Assembly (NCBI RefSeq): GCF_910596095.1
Contig: NC_056547.1
Location: 5,910,147 to 5,974,146 of the forward strand
DNA: 64,000 bases
From: Thunnus maccoyii
Taxonomy: Eukaryota > Chordata > Actinopteri > Scombriformes > Scombridae
Direction of reading: 5' to 3'
Both the position numbers and the translations under genes were made by a program. The notes below the pieces were generated by a model that made no database searches, was not told the origin of the DNA, and worked only from the letters and a program-made list of their open reading frames with translations. Positions 10,610 to 24,675 of the stretch are shown here, piece by piece (position 1 is the stretch's first letter; every line of letters starts with the position of its first letter).

Positions 10610-13600
10610 TTACACCAGAGTGCCAACGCCGTGACATCTGTACAACATTACAGGCATCTCGTCATCACTGTCCTCTGGCTCAGAGTCAGGGTTGGAGTTG
10701 GAGACGGACTTGACCTGAGAGGAATTTAAATGAACAACAGTACACGTAAATGCCACCACACCTGGAATACTTCAAGCAGGTGACTAAACCATTTTTTCTA
10801 GTCTAATGACAGTAGCATAAGGGTGTAGTTTGACGTATGTCAGTAAATTAAGTCTCCACTGGCTTTATTAATGAAAGAAAAGTATCTATAGGACAATTGA
10901 ATGTTCAGTACTGTGATTAGTGTCTTACGTAGCACAACCCTGAATAATTGTTTGGGAGGTAAATCCTAATCAAGTTGTCCTTATAATCAATTCTATGAAT
11001 AACAACAAATGCTGTTTGATATAGGACATATCAGCTCAGCTGCTCGCTGTGCAAATGCGGATAGAATTACCAGTAGAAAGCATGATTGGTGACCCTTGTT
11101 AAATTGGTAGAAAACAAAGATGTGTCTGATTGTCCTGTCAGTTTCCTGTTTTTTACATTTTTTTTGTAGTTTTTTTTATTGTTGCTTTGAGGCCTAAATG
11201 ATTGCTTTATTGGACTTCATTTGCAGGAGTTTCTCAATACTCAAGCTAAGTATTTGGAACAACATTTTAATATGGCCTGAATTGAAAGTGTACGTCTGAA
11301 TCTTATCTTTAAATAACTGAATAGTAGAGATGGCACAGCTTTGTGCCATTTGCCAGCAGTACTATAAAACCAAAGACTGATAATTATTATAACTGGTAAT
11401 TCTAGTATCAGCACAAATGTTTGTTGTAGTAACTGTAACTATAGTAACTGTGAGTGTTGAGTAGAAGTCAAAAAAGTAGCAACAGTAGTAGTAGTAGTAA
11501 TAGTAACACTTTTTTATAGTTATAATATCAGTAGTAGTTTACCTTTTTGCCTGGTAGGTATGACTCTTGGCTCTCAGGCTTTGATTCTCTGGGCTCTGTG
11601 TCCATAAAGGCTATATAATGGATCAGGGTGTATATTCTGGATAAAAACAGAACAGAAAAGTTATATTTTTAACATTTTTAACATTATGAGCATCAAAAAC
11701 ATGTTGATAACTGAATAGTGATTTGGTGTTTTGTACCTGTGGTACAGCATGGCAAGGAACTGGATCACAACTGACACAGCGAAGCCCAGAATGAACATGA
11801 AGGCAATGGGATCGATCACAATGTTTTCTCCGGTGTATTGCAGTTGGAGGTCGACTTTGGGGATCTGGATGGACAAGGAAATGTTGAAGAGCTGGAGGGT
11901 AAAGGTCGCCACCAGCCACATGGCATTGAGGGCAAAGAAGGCGAAGTTTATCTGTGTGTTATGACAAAGATAAGATTCATTTAATTACATTGCACATTGC
12001 TTTCCTGTTAAGTATGTAACAGTTCCTCACACTGACTGTACCTTGTTTCTCAGCTCTCTCAGGTCACTGGCAATTTTTTTCTGTCTCTCTTTGTCATCAG
12101 GCAGAGGTTTCAGGTACTTTTCCTGCAGCTCTTTCCAGAATGCCTCCTCTTCCTGCAGAGAAACACACAGCTCAAATCATTATTCTGAACAAACATCATG
12201 TTTAAGCTGCGTACTCATATAGGTAGGGCAGGGAACTAGCTTTGTGTATTTATTTACTGGGATTCCCAAAGATGTACTATCGCTGTCACTGTTTGAGTTT
12301 AGCAGTATAAAATACATGTCAAATGAATGAAGCATACCACAGAAGTATTACATAAGGCAGTTAGGGTATTTATTAATATTTGTGCATGCTAAGACACAGC
12401 AAATAACAAAAAAAGAACTCTATTCTTCAGTGGCATGTACGGTCAGTTTTTGCCTGCCTTACTGAAACTGAATACGATGAGCATCATTTAGACATTAGAC
12501 AAAGGTGATTAAAATATAATTTGAGGCAGATAATCATACTAAAATGATAAAACAAGACATGCGCACCTGGCTGAGTGTGTCCTCCTGCAGGTGCATGTCA
12601 TCAGACAAAGTCTGTAAGTCTGTGACCCAACCTGAAGAGAAGAGCAACACAGGAGAATATTAGACAATGTGACATCTGAGAGTGTGTTTGAAACCAACAT
12701 TTTTGCAGCAGATTAAGACTGATTTTTGCCAAATCCTCAGGACTTACACTGGGCAGGATAATCGAAAGAAGGCTCCTCTTGCCTGAAACGCAATTGGAAA
12801 CATAATCAGTATCATCTCACACTTTTCATAGGTGACACGTTATATTTCAATTGGTGTTTCAACTTAAGAAAAATACCTCTGTTCTTCCTCAGTGATCTTT
12901 ATGTCCTCCACAATGGTGTTTTGGGGATGAGGTTCAGGCTGTGTGGGCTCTGGGACCAGGTTGTCCTGGCTGACAGTGAGCTGTTCTCCATTAGTTCTGT
13001 GGCTGGATTTTTTACAACATTTGGCCCACGAGAAGAAACGTGCAAAGGTGCTTTTGGCTGCAGGCATGAAAATTTGTTTAAGTTCAGTCAGCTCAAGCAC
13101 TAATGCTTGTTTTGTGTTACTCTATGAATGTAATAAACTCATGTGTCTTTTTTATGTTATCTTATCTTAGTTTAATCTGCTATCTACCTTTCTGGGCTGT
13201 TGTTTGTGGCTTGGTGGTTGTAGGAGGGGCGGCTCCAGCGGCAGGCTTTGTCTCCCTGGTGCCCCAGGAGATGTTGTTCATGTTGACCATGGAGTAAATA
13301 GTGAGCAGGAGGTAGGCACTGGGGATACAGATGATGTAGAGAAAGCTGTAGAACACCAGTGGAAATTCCTGTGGATGCATTATCGCAGTGATGATGTAAA
13401 TGATCGCCATGGACACAACAAAGATGCTGTAGGGTGTCAAGATGGTTTTGTCCTTCACCATTGAGCCTGATGGAAAGTAGATGGGTGGAGCAATCTTAGG
13501 GTTAAAGCAGCTTAAGGTAGGTCTTTATGTGCAACTAATGTCCAAAGTAGGTACGTTAATGTCTGCATAGTCATACCTGTTTACATTTAACTCACCTATA

Positions 13601-16600
13601 ATGGACATTGACACCACCAACATTAGAAATGCATATATGACACTCATGACTTCTGCAATAATGATCTGAGTGTCTGTCTTGAGCTTGAAGCAAAGACCCA
13701 GGTAGATGGCAGGAGGTATCACAGACAGGACCAGAGCACTGCTCACATTGATGTTGAAGATGAAGGTCAAACATCCTGAAATACCAAAAAGACGGGCCTG
13801 CGTTTTACATATTCTACTTGCATTTTATTTGCATACATTTCAATAAAAATTCAGTTGGTTTCAAAATTATATTTTGCAAAGTATTATGTCCTCATCTACA
13901 AAAATGAGCCTAACCTGCAATCAAAAGGCAGATGGTCGCGGGTGCCAGTATAGCTGATGCCAGGGCAAAGAGCTGGTAGAACATGAAGAGTTTGGATATG
14001 GACCGGTTCTTCTTGGAAATCAGGCTGGTGGCTCCCAGAAGATCCACAACGTTGGCCATTGTGGATGGTCCCCAACGCCGACGCTGATGGTGCAAAGAGC
14101 CATTAGCATGTGATACAATGATGTGAAAAAATACAAGCACTGCAGAGGGGCACAGTTTTTCTGGCTAAATAATGACTTTAAACTAGTGAGATCTACAGCC
14201 TGAAATCTAAATGATTTTAGAAAGAAATGTGTTATTTTTTTTCCAAGTCTTCGTGTGTAATCTATGGCTTGCTGCATCACAGCTAGTGAGATTTTGATCA
14301 GTCCCTCTACCTGGTTGTACAGTTCTTTGAAGTCCTCCGGGGCATTAGTGTAGGCATCAGATGCTGCATTGTACTCCACTCTCCATCCCTGCTTCAGCAG
14401 CAGCGTACACAGCCAGCGGTCCTCACCTGCAGGGTACAGAGAATTAGTTTAAATAAAGGAAGGAGAGACGAATCATGAGGGATGTCATCAAGACTGAGTT
14501 CCGAGACAGGAAGTCTAAGAAACGGCATCCATTACCTTGGTCATACTGAATGTAGTGGCTCGCCTCCATGGACTTGGTAGAGTATCTCTTCATCACATTG
14601 TCGTCCATAAGTGCCTCTGCTCTGAACAAGCTGAAGCAGCCGGGGCTGCATAGCACGCAGCCAATAACATGCTCCGCCGTCTTCTGTAGCCAGTGGCTGA
14701 CGGCATACTCAAACTTCTGAAACCATACTGCAGGACCTGCCCAGGAAATACAGAAGCTTTATTAACCTCAGTGCAACAATGCTAGTGAAGTGATTGTTGG
14801 TTTTTCAGATACAATGGTTGCTAAGAGGTATTTGTTATTCATGCTTAAAGCTTTACCTTAACCCCCCTCTGTTAAACCTCTCAACAGTTTTGTACAGTAT
14901 TGTACTATGTGCCAACCTGAACCAGTGGGGTGAATCCTGCCACATGCTGCCCCAACATGTGGGTACATTTTCAGGCGATCGATGAGCAGCATCACAGCAG
15001 CCGGCTGGAAGTCTGTGTCCCCGTCCAAAGCAAGGAGGTAGGTGTTGTGCTTCTTTTTCTGAAGGAAAATGCACAGTTTGCTCTGTCTTACATTTATGCC
15101 ACAGCCATTTCATTGAGGAATACTGCCCATACATGTAAATGCTCATTAAAAAGTCCACAAAATATATACACAACATTTACAGTGTGTCAAAAGTTGGCTG
15201 TGTGTTCTTACATGTGCCTTTCTTCTTTTCTCACCTGGACCTCTGCTTGCAGTTCTTTCTCATCCTCTCCTCTCTGCCAGCGTCCGTAGTATTTGCTTGT
15301 GAGTTTCCAGCCCAAAAGATAGTAAAGATACATGACCTAGGAAATATCAAATAACAGTTAAAACAAATACATCTGATGGTGCATTGTTGAGTAGAAAAGA
15401 TTTCATAACGGTATGAGTCTCCAGCAAGTCAGTTTCCTACCTGAGACCACCTCTTCTTGTGGCGGATGAGCTCTTTGTCCTTGAAGTGGATTGTGATGAT
15501 GTTGCCATGAGGCATGGTGACCAGAAGACGACCTCCATATGGCGTCCTTATGATCTTCTGATCAGGGATGTGCTGTTGCTTTCTGAAGATATTCTGATCG
15601 ATGTTCATGAAGATGCTGATAACAGAGAACAGGTAATAATGATTTGTACTTCATGAAAAATGTGTTAACTACTACTTTTGTTAAGCTACAATCTATAACC
15701 TGTGGTAATCTTTAAGACTTAAAGCTTAATGCACCATTATTGCAGACAATTTTTAAGATGGTTCTTACCCATAAACTTCTGTGAGGATTTTCACAAGGTT
15801 TATTGCATATTCATTGAGTTCAGACCCGTGATGCCCCTGATGCCCTTCAACAGCATTGAATGCGTCATCAAAGTAGATATGAGCCTCAAAGGTGAAATCA
15901 TTGATCTTCTCTGGCTCTTTCTTTGGTCTGTACTTGTCCAGTCTGCAGTGATCAGAAAATGACAAAGAGGAACTGTGAGGAAATCCACTGTGAGGAAGTC
16001 AGTGATGAAGTTGTTACCAATGTACTGCTGAAACTGGGTGAGCTGAGACCTTAACCCTTAGTAGATGAAATCTGTGACAAAAACATCTCTGATATCCAAA
16101 ATGGTAGGTTAACTCATTTAACAGACTTTTCCTGCTTTTACATTATTAAAAAATTCTTACTATAAGTAGCATTTCTTCAACTGAACTTCTGGACTCAGAC
16201 TCTCTTGGTAATATCCTTAAGTGTTCTAAATCATGAAACTGTATACATGTAATCTCTAGAAGTTTATTCTTTTCTCTTACATTTCTTTGGTGTGAGGGAA
16301 TTCAAAGAATAATTTACCTCAAGGAATCAACAGAGAAAGAAACTGATGAAAATGAAGGTAATATTAGATAACAGCAAAACGACAGAGCATAGAGTCTGCA
16401 CAACTCACCTGAAGATTGAAATAATGATTTTAATCATCTCATCGTAGGTCTCGTGCCACATGGTTGCACACAGATATACCATTACTGGCTCAAAGGCTGC
16501 ATAGCCTCTGAAATTAAAAGATTTGCAGATTTGAGATTTTTTTTTTTAGAGGACACACAATTCAATCCCATCTAGATAAACGTCTTCACGGTCCAAACAC

Positions 16601-19116
16601 ACCTTGAAGACTGAAAGATCTGACTTTTGATGATTGTTGTGAGGACCAATAGTGGAGGATTACTCCTATGCAGACACCATACACTTACCTCTTCATTCTG
16701 TCTTTGGTCTGAATGTCAAATCGGGTGTTGAAGAGTAGGGACTGCTCGATAAAGGTTCCTTCATATAGCCTCCTGATGAACAGGTCCTGGGTCCTCTGGA
16801 TACGATACACGTTGAGGTACCACAAGTGGAGGGTGGCCAACACAAGACCCAGCCACCAAGCCACTGCTGAACCTGAGGGAAGATCAACAAAACATTTAAG
16901 GAAGATTTCAGCCTCTGACATGATGAAATATTTTAGCATATTTAGAAAAATGCAGAGCTTTCTAACATATCAGTGGTAATTTTAATATCAAATCTGTGAC
17001 AATTATGAACATGCAGCACTAAATAACAAAATAAGCCTGCAGGGTTACTTGGTGATAACTGTTGCTTAACTGTGTTTAGTTGCTTAACTTGTGTATGATA
17101 AGAGTTTTGGGTCATTTCCATTTCTGTTTAAAAATAACTTCATCATGATACAAAGATACTGAGGCTAGATTTTTTCTTTAAAGCAATGGTTCCTGCACAC
17201 ATCTGAGCACTGTGGCTGACAGGTATGTAGAACAAGGTGTGATGGCCTTCAGAACCTCCACATTGGACCACATGTAAGTTTAAAAAAAAGTTTTGGTCTG
17301 GTGACCCTCCTATGTGACTCTCATGTTTATAATTTGTGCTCAGTTACATTGTAGGTAATACCAGGCTCTAGTTTATTACCTGATAGTAGGCCGATGTCAG
17401 TTATACTGGACATGTCCAGGAAGCACAGAGTGTGTGTAACATCTAAAACCAGATGTGGGAACACATTGCCATTCAGGCTTTGGTTTCTTGCATACACAAC
17501 TTCAGTGCAGTAGCCTGTGAAGTTGACACTTTCAGTCCCATTCAGACTTATTCTGTAGTCCTGATAGTAAACAATAACAGGGATGATCAGCAGAGCCATC
17601 ACAGCCAGAGAAGCCAGGTACAGAGGCAGGATGAAGCATCGTCGCAGGGCGTGCATCTTGCAGGCTGCAACTGCAAACCAGTGGCACAGTGCTGAGGAGA
17701 TGAGCTGGACCCCGATGATGATGGCTATAATCCTTGTCTCACGACTTGGGATGGAGGTCACTATGTCCCAGTCCATCTTGGACAGAGGGACATAGGCGCC
17801 AAGCACACAGGTAGTCACCACAATTCTGAGCAGGCTGGAGAGGATGTGCAGCATGTTCTGACACTTTGTCATGTCTCTGCAAAGCATCTTGAGGGAGACA
17901 AAGCTGCTGTTCTCACTGATCAATCTGAAGTAGTTATCCCACCAGTTGAAAGACACCAAGAATGACCCACCAACAGCCAGACCGACCCAAAGTGCCATCT
18001 TGGTATCATTTGGATCCTTCATAATGTATAAGACAAGGAACAGGATGTAACCAAGCAAAATGAGGATGAAGGCAGTGATGGATGGCAGCAGGAAGCGGTT
18101 TCTTTCTTTGGCAGTGCACTGGGCTACCACCTGCAGGAGTGCAGACAGGACGCCCACACCGTTCAGTATGGTTACATTGGTCACAATGTCCAAGTGTGGC
18201 ATGGCCACTATGGTGAGAACTGCTGCACCCAGAGACACCAGGAACTCAAAGAATAGAACCTGAAGAAGAGGCAGAAGAAAGTGATGAAATTCAACATGGT
18301 AAAGAAAAGGGCCAATATATCTGCCAGGCTCTGTCTTTGGCATCAGCTAAAGAGAAAAAAGAGTTAGGAAAAGTAGTTGGACTTTGTCTCACCAGGGCAG
18401 CAGTTGCTTTATTTGGCAGCTTTGATGTTTTGTAGCACGCTTTCCAGAAGCTTTTGAGGAAAAGAAGGACACTGGAAGTGATGAGAGAGCAGCCGATACA
18501 AAGCAGAGCGACAGGTTTCTGGTCAGCTGGGAGGGTCTTAGTGCCTTCATTGGATAAGGTGATCAGGAGGAGGAAAGAAGTCTAAAAAGAGTAAATGAAA
18601 TTTTTTTATGATTTAATCAGTTAATTAATACTGCAATGTGAAATGAGTTGCTGCTACATAGACAATGACTGGGTATAGTACTTTGTGGAATTGAGTTATT
18701 AGGACAAAATTAAGTTTATATTCTAGACTTGAAAACAGGTATTCACAACAATTTATTTATTTATAAGCATCTTAGAGTACCTTGAAAAGCACTTTATAAA
18801 TAAAATGTATTATTATTATTATTATTATCATTATTAAAAAATCATCATCATCACCATAATCATAATCATAAAAATACATATATTTTAATGAAAAATATAT
18901 TAATGAAAATAACAAACCTTGCTACATAGCGCCAATCCGAAGACAAGCACAGCGACTACACATAAAGAGATTAACTTCAGCAGCTTTATTAGTTTCCAGG
19001 GTGTATGTTCATCTTCGATGACTGGGACCTCTCGACAGGTATCCCACGGCCTCCTGATTAAAGATACCAAAATGTCAAAGTCTGAGGTAGGAGGGTAGGT
19101 AGAAAATTAGTAAGAT

Positions 19117-19176
<60 letters not shown>

Positions 19177-19768
19177 CATTATGTAATAAATAGTTAAATA
19201 CAGATACATACAGTATAAAAATATTGATAGATATAGATAAACATAGAGATATAGATATAGATGTAGATATAGATAGATATGAAGTGGAAACCATAGTAAT
19301 GTTAAAAAATAGCCTACACAGTTTTAAAAAAAAGTGTATTATTTGAAAATACTGCAAATGACTTGTATGTATAAACGTAACCCAATACATTTTTCTTTCC
19401 ATATCTGCAATCACTTTTTTCCAATTGTGAATTCCTCAAAATCTAAAGTAAAAAGGAATGAATATCTTTTGACATTTTCTGCTTTAAAAAGTGTATAACT
19501 TTTTTACATTACGTTAAACTTTAAATAATTGCAATTAATAAAAATATAAAATTACAGCAATTTTACAACTTTAAAAGAATGAAGTGAATTAGTTGTTAGT
19601 TAACTATTAACAACCAAAATTAATAATATTCCATTATTTTTATATGTTTAAAATTTCATTGTTATTTACATGATTAATAATTAAATAAACTGCTTTTTGG
19701 CAAGTTTATTTAATTAAAAAAAAGTTTTGAGCATATACTTACTTGGGCATATCTCTGTCTCCCTCCAT
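10610..19768 (-). CDS. chs1: chitin synthase, copy B (complete)
   Basis: A multi-pass membrane GT2 enzyme making beta-1,4-GlcNAc polymer from UDP-GlcNAc. Exons, 5' to 3': 19743-19768, 18918-19081, 18393-18581, 17380-18259, 16689-16872, 16409-16507, 15769-15942, 15441-15615, 15235-15336, 14917-15058, 14536-14736, 14311-14426, 13915-14083, 13596-13775, 13188-13466, 12877-13057, 12748-12782, 12567-12631, 12042-12152, 11737-11951, 11543-11636, 10610-10714. From exon 2 on the frame is continuous. Total is about 1,295 residues, shorter than insect enzymes (about 1,500-1,600). N-terminal helices are in exons 2-5. The catalytic core holds CATMWHET (about residue 495), LALDGDTDF (about 675), [25 protein letters not shown] (about 780) and QRRRW (about 820). 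A helix cluster follows, then SWGTRE (about 1005), a charged region and two C-terminal helices. The tail ends HGVGTLV. The open frame starting MPKTEPG (18260-18343) is intron, not coding. Confidence 0.9.
19122..19177. repeat. (TA)n microsatellite in chs copy B intron 1
   Basis: Nearly pure TA repeat about 40 bp from the exon-2 acceptor. Copy A has no expansion at the same place, while copy C has a much larger TA/CA tract. Confidence 0.9.
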
Positions 19769-19856
19769 GATGATTGTTGCAAATGGAATACCTTTGATTG
19801 AAAGGCAGCTTATTAAGGTTAGCGCCTGTAGCTATAACTCATCACACCTGAGCAGG

Positions 19857-19862
19857 TTTATA
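19857..19862 (-). promoter_or_regulatory. TATA box of chs copy B
   Basis: CTATAAACC on the minus strand, 89 nt upstream of the start ATG at 19768, in the same context as copy A. A start of transcription near 19830 and a short 5' UTR are inferred. Confidence 0.55.
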
Positions 19863-20934
19863 GCCAGGCTCGTCATCAAATGACAACACCCAGAGTAGTG
19901 GGTACAGTTGCTCCAGGTGAACAGAATCACTCTGTCCCAGCATATGAAAGTGGTTAAACTTAGATTCCTATTAGCCAATTAGTTTAAGAAAAACTACAAT
20001 TAATACACTATTAACCAGGAAATGTAAATAAAAAAGTAACCATTCCTGTTTGCAGCAGTCAAATATGTGTATTAGATGTGTTGTTTCTGTGGAGGCATAC
20101 ATAGTATGCAAACTTGAAGTTTGCATACTAGTCTCCAGGTCTGACTGAGGTGGGAACAGTATTCCACCCATGTCAGAAAAGAGATGTGAAGGTGATGAGC
20201 AAGTTGTTGGAAATGAGGGAGGGACAAACAACTGGCATAAGTCACATGGAACAGAGGTTGAATAATGACCTGGATGTGTGCCTGAGGCAATTATGCCACC
20301 ACAAATGACTGGGACTGGACTGTAATATAGACCTGCGAGTCTTCATGCAGCGTCAGCATCATTACGCAAGGAGTATACCCAACTTGGTACATCATTAGAA
20401 AGATTTTTTCATTAATCAAACTCTTGAGAGTTATAGTAAGTCTAGTGGTCCCTAGAGGCTGCAACAGTCGTTACTTCCCCCAATGTTGTAGTGTTCCACC
20501 ATGTCTACACTGAACGCATTTCAGCAATGTTTCTCAGTTGTCCATCAGTCTAGGATGAAAAGCTTTACCAGTTGTGAGGTGAAAAAAATTAAAATATCCT
20601 AAGGAAGTTCAAAGCTCATGGAGAGTCTAAAAAAAAGGTTCATCCTCTGAGGAGCGATCTGCACATAAGATTGTAACATTACTTGTCTCTAAGTAGAAAT
20701 GTTGTTTGATGGCACTAGAGGAAACATCACCAGTTTACTAAAAGTACAAGGATTCATCCTCTGGGGAGTATGAATATTCACATTTTATTGGAGTACTGTA
20801 CGGGCAATATTTTTGTAAATATCTTGCCAAAGTGTTGGCCAAAGATGGCTTTTAATTGAACTTTAGAGCTGCAATTTGTCATTTCTTTTCTTTATGCTGC
20901 CTGTTTAATGCTCTTTATGCTGCCTTTTTGTGCT

Positions 20935-21260
20935 TTTATTAAGTAAGATGTTCCCACATCAGTCTATGCCCTCAATGGAGAACTGATTGACACAGTACAG
21001 CTCTATAAATAATTAGGACTTTGGTTAGAAAGCAGATTGTCCCACAAAACTCACGTCGAACATCTCAATCAGAAACTAAAACTTCATATTGGATTCTTGT
21101 ACTGGAAAACAGCTTGTTTCGCTTTTCAAAACAGAGAACACATTATACTATCTACCATACTGTTCACATTGGATTAGTGAGATGTCCTGTATGCTCATGC
21201 CGCTGCCACCACCCTTTAACTACTGGATGCTTTTGTCGTGGAAACCGTCTGAAAACATTT
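20935..21260 (+). mobile_element. LINE (non-LTR) reverse-transcriptase 3' fragment
   Basis: Decayed C-terminal RT-domain sequence related to 39505-40200, sharing 'gattgtcccacaaaactcac' and 'tatattggattcttgta'. Frames are broken. It is absent from block 1. Confidence 0.55.
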
Positions 21261-22049
21261 AACACACATATGAAATAATACACAAAACACTGCTGAGTTG
21301 AAGATTAAAAATTATTATTTTACAATAAGGAGACAGAACACACAAAGATTTGCATCAGCTTGTCTCAATGAACAAAGAGCAAACCTAATCTATTAAAGTT
21401 TCAGACGGAACAGAGAAGTGATCTGTGATTGGTCAATGTATCAGCTTATATGACTACAGCCAATGGCATACAGCCACAAGACATACATTTACATACACAT
21501 GTATGTTAGACAAGAGTCACACCTCCCCGAGACTCAGGAAACCAAGAGCCCCAAGCCTTATATGGCCTTTGCACCTTTAACATGTTCTGCTTACACCAAG
21601 ACCCAGAATGTCACCTTATCTGGGCCTAAGCCAGGATGGAAGAAAAGGACTGGGCCTTCTGGAGTGCATTTCCTCTCTCAGTGACATGCACACAGAAAAA
21701 AAAAGCAAAGTAGCAATGATCTTACTTCCACAGTTCTGTACATTAAAATTATATTATCATCTGATCATCTCATCACCTCAACACTTTTAACCACAGTGCC
21801 ATTATAGCAGACAATATTTATTATCCATAAGATATTTCATGGAAATCTAGTCAGTAGTTGTCCAGATAACTTGCTCTGGATCAAAGTGTTCAGATGAAAC
21901 AATGAGCGAACACATCAGTTTCCTGATAAGAGTGTATATTCACCGGAGCATGTTTGGGGCCTAAGTCCAGCAGAAAACTTGTGGCTTCTGGAAGAACTCG
22001 ACAGCAACAAGGAAATTTCACTGGAAAAATCCAGCAATAAGTTTAAATA

Positions 22050-22476
22050 GTAGGCTAAGTACGTAACGTTTATTTATATTTACCAATGTCAAGCAGATGT
22101 CATAAAGTGTTTTACACTAATACACAAAAGCAACACAGCCATATAAAATACAGCTATGGAATGTTTGGGCCAGTGTAAACAGGTGGGTCTTCTCTGCTTT
22201 TTAATGGTGTCAACAGTGTGCACAGACCAAAGAGTGAGTTCAGGAGCCACAACCTTAAAAGCAGACTCTCATTAGTTGTCAGCCTGGAGGGTTGGAACAA
22301 CCAACAAGCCCTGAGCAGTGCTCAATGGCATTTTAACAGAGGTGTGCCTGCATGGTATACATTGCTTGTCTGTCTATCCTATATATTTTATGTCTCTACT
22401 CCTGTCTGTGTTTACATATTTCCACTTTACAGCAGTTAGAAAAAAAGCTGGAGAAAACAAGGAAACTTAAGAGTAA
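22050..22476. mobile_element. inserted repeat fragment, block 2
   Basis: Block 1 reads straight from 'gagtttaaatagta' to 'atttgaagagaggaaaag' (4665-4690), whereas here about 430 bp intervene. The insert contains 'gtttatttatatttaccaat' and 'aaagtgttttacac', a form common at the 5' side of teleost retroelements. A related piece is at 41090-41215. Confidence 0.5.
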
Positions 22477-22707
22477 TTTGAAGAGAGGAAAAGTCTGAAA
22501 CCAACTGTAAATATTAATAATAATAATGTCAAGAATAAAATCATTACCCTCAGGCTAACTCTATCTTTTACATCATTCAGCGCTTAATTGGCTTCCTCAT
22601 TTCTTTATTCCTTCCAACCACATCTCACATATCTTTGATGTGGGGTGGGGCTGCTTTTACCCACAATATGCTTTGATGGTATGTGCTGTGCTGCTGTGTG
22701 TTGCGCA

Positions 22708-23165
22708 AAGCAAGGACGGGCTCACAATTATTTTTCTTGCCATAATCATTCCTCCTGTTCATATTGGCTATTAGAAGATCCCCTCATAATACACTCACAA
22801 TGTAAGTGATGGGGGACAAAATCCACAGTCCTCCCTCTGTGCAAAAATGCACTTAAAAGTTTATCTGAAGCTAATATGAAGCTTCAACCATCCAAATTCC
22901 AGTCAAATCAAGTAGATATCTTTCAACATTACAGTGTTTTTGTGCCAAATCCCTCTTTTTCATACTATACTTCCACCACAGATCAACTTTACAGTGCATT
23001 TTTGCACAAAATGTCTGTGAGGACACACCGTGGATTTGATCTTTTAATAGCCAGTATAAACAGGAGGAATGATTACAGCGAGGAAAACCTCTTTCAGTGT
23101 TTATATGGACACCTGACTTGACCTGTTTTCAGACAGACTTGAAAAACTGTGAATCTATCCTTTAA
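22708..23165. mobile_element. palindromic foldback element (family P), block 2
   Basis: Part of an approximately 630-bp family with long inverted arms ending in CCTTTAA. Full-length members are at 55965-56595 and 57527-58158. This copy lacks part of its centre and outer left arm. Diagnostic strings are 'tgtaagtgatgggggacaaa' and 'agtagatatctttcaacatt'. Confidence 0.7.
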
Positions 23166-24524
23166 TGACAAAAGTTGCAATTAAGACATGACTAAAATTA
23201 AATACTACATAAGGACCAGACATCTCAGCTCAGCCCAGGTTCATCCTCAGTCTGAATGTCATTGGTCAGTATTTATCTGACTCTTGTCCACCGTCATGCT
23301 CTTTCCCTTGTTAATGTAAATAGTTATTCATGAATAGCATGAACGCAAACTGTGCTACACGCCCAAATATGTACTCAAGAGTTAATTAATATTTAATGAA
23401 TCGCAGATGGACAGGTTATGATGTGGATAACACACCTAGCCATTCCTTCTTGGCACATAAATGTAATGTTAGTTAATTTTTTAAGATTTATAGCTTTAAC
23501 TACACCTACAGCTGACCTTGATAAGTCATATGAAAAAGAGAAAAATATCTTGAAATACATCATATTGCTTGTTTTTCACTTGATATAAGAAAACTGTTCG
23601 AATTGGAAAAAAGATGAAAAGAATGAAATGTTCCTGTCCTACTATTAGCTTGTGATTAAATAAAAGGAAACATTAGCATAAGACACACAAAAACAGCAAA
23701 AAAGGTTTTCTCATTATAGAGCTATTTTCCTTATTTGTAATGAACATACAGTATATTTTATACTTTATTAAACCAGGGAAACCTGTTTTTTTTAATATAA
23801 CAAAATGTGTTTCTTTGCTGTGAAGAGTCACTTTCTGATTTATGTGCCATGACCCAGATAGATCTGCAGGATTGTTGTCTGTCAGGGTTGGGTTGATGTC
23901 TGTAATTACATGGTGGAGATTTTTTTAAAACATAAACAAAACAATGTCACACCTCGTTAGCTCTGAAAAACAACTCATGTCACCTGGGCTGGTGGTGGAC
24001 AGGTTAGCAAAGTCATTTGTTTGCATGCAATGGCATTTTATTTCTTGAAGATGATTTTCAACTTGCATAAGTCATGTGAAACCCCCATCACTTCAAAGCA
24101 TGACCTCCTTAAAAGAAAGAGTTCCTCATTGTTTAGCTCAAACACGAGGCATTTTTCATTTCCTGAGTATCTGGGCCTTGAAACGTGCCTCAACCTGAAG
24201 AATAAAATGTGAATATAGTGGCAATATTAAAGTAACCAAAACAGGAGCTGAATCATGTTTAGCAAGTATGCCACTGTAATTTTACAAGTAAAATGTAAAA
24301 TTGGATGCTCTCATTGGGCCTCCCTGTATGAATAAAGGTTGAATGAATGAATGTACAAAGATATGAAACCTCACATACTGTATACTGTATATATGTAAAT
24401 GCCACGTTTTTACAGTCTGTATACTTTGTGTTTTAATTTTAGTTATTCATGAGCCACATCAAAGACAAACTTACATCACATTGTTTGAACAGTGTGATGT
24501 TTCGAGTTTATTTTGTCATTTCAG

Positions 24525-24675
24525 GCGATCACCAGGAGGCGCATCCACATCTGTTAATTATTATTATCTGCACAAGAATATGAAAAAAAAGCATGCAGGT
24601 TGCTGTCTTGTTCCTATTTCTTCTTTAATTCTACATGGACATGACATTGATTTGACCAAAAATGGTCCTCCTCAG
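24525..24675 (+). pseudogene. orphan exon-like segment, block 2
   Basis: Homologue of 5455-5604 with the same acceptor and donor but 151 nt long. It is open in a frame reading SVNYYYLHKNMKKKHAG and ending DLTKNGPPQ, while the frame that is open in block 1 has a stop here. Unrecognised. Confidence 0.35.

Noticed and set aside
13204-13464. Plus-strand 86-residue frame, repeated at 30925-31185
   Set aside because: Antisense of chs exon 15. Its conservation reflects the coding strand.
18260-18343. Start codon MPKTEPG for a separate 338-residue protein (and the same in copy C at 35785-35868)
   Set aside because: It is read-through of the intron before exon 4. The acceptor (cttcttcag|GTTCTATTC) joins exon 3 in frame (ATAALVLFFEF), matching the order in other chitin synthases.
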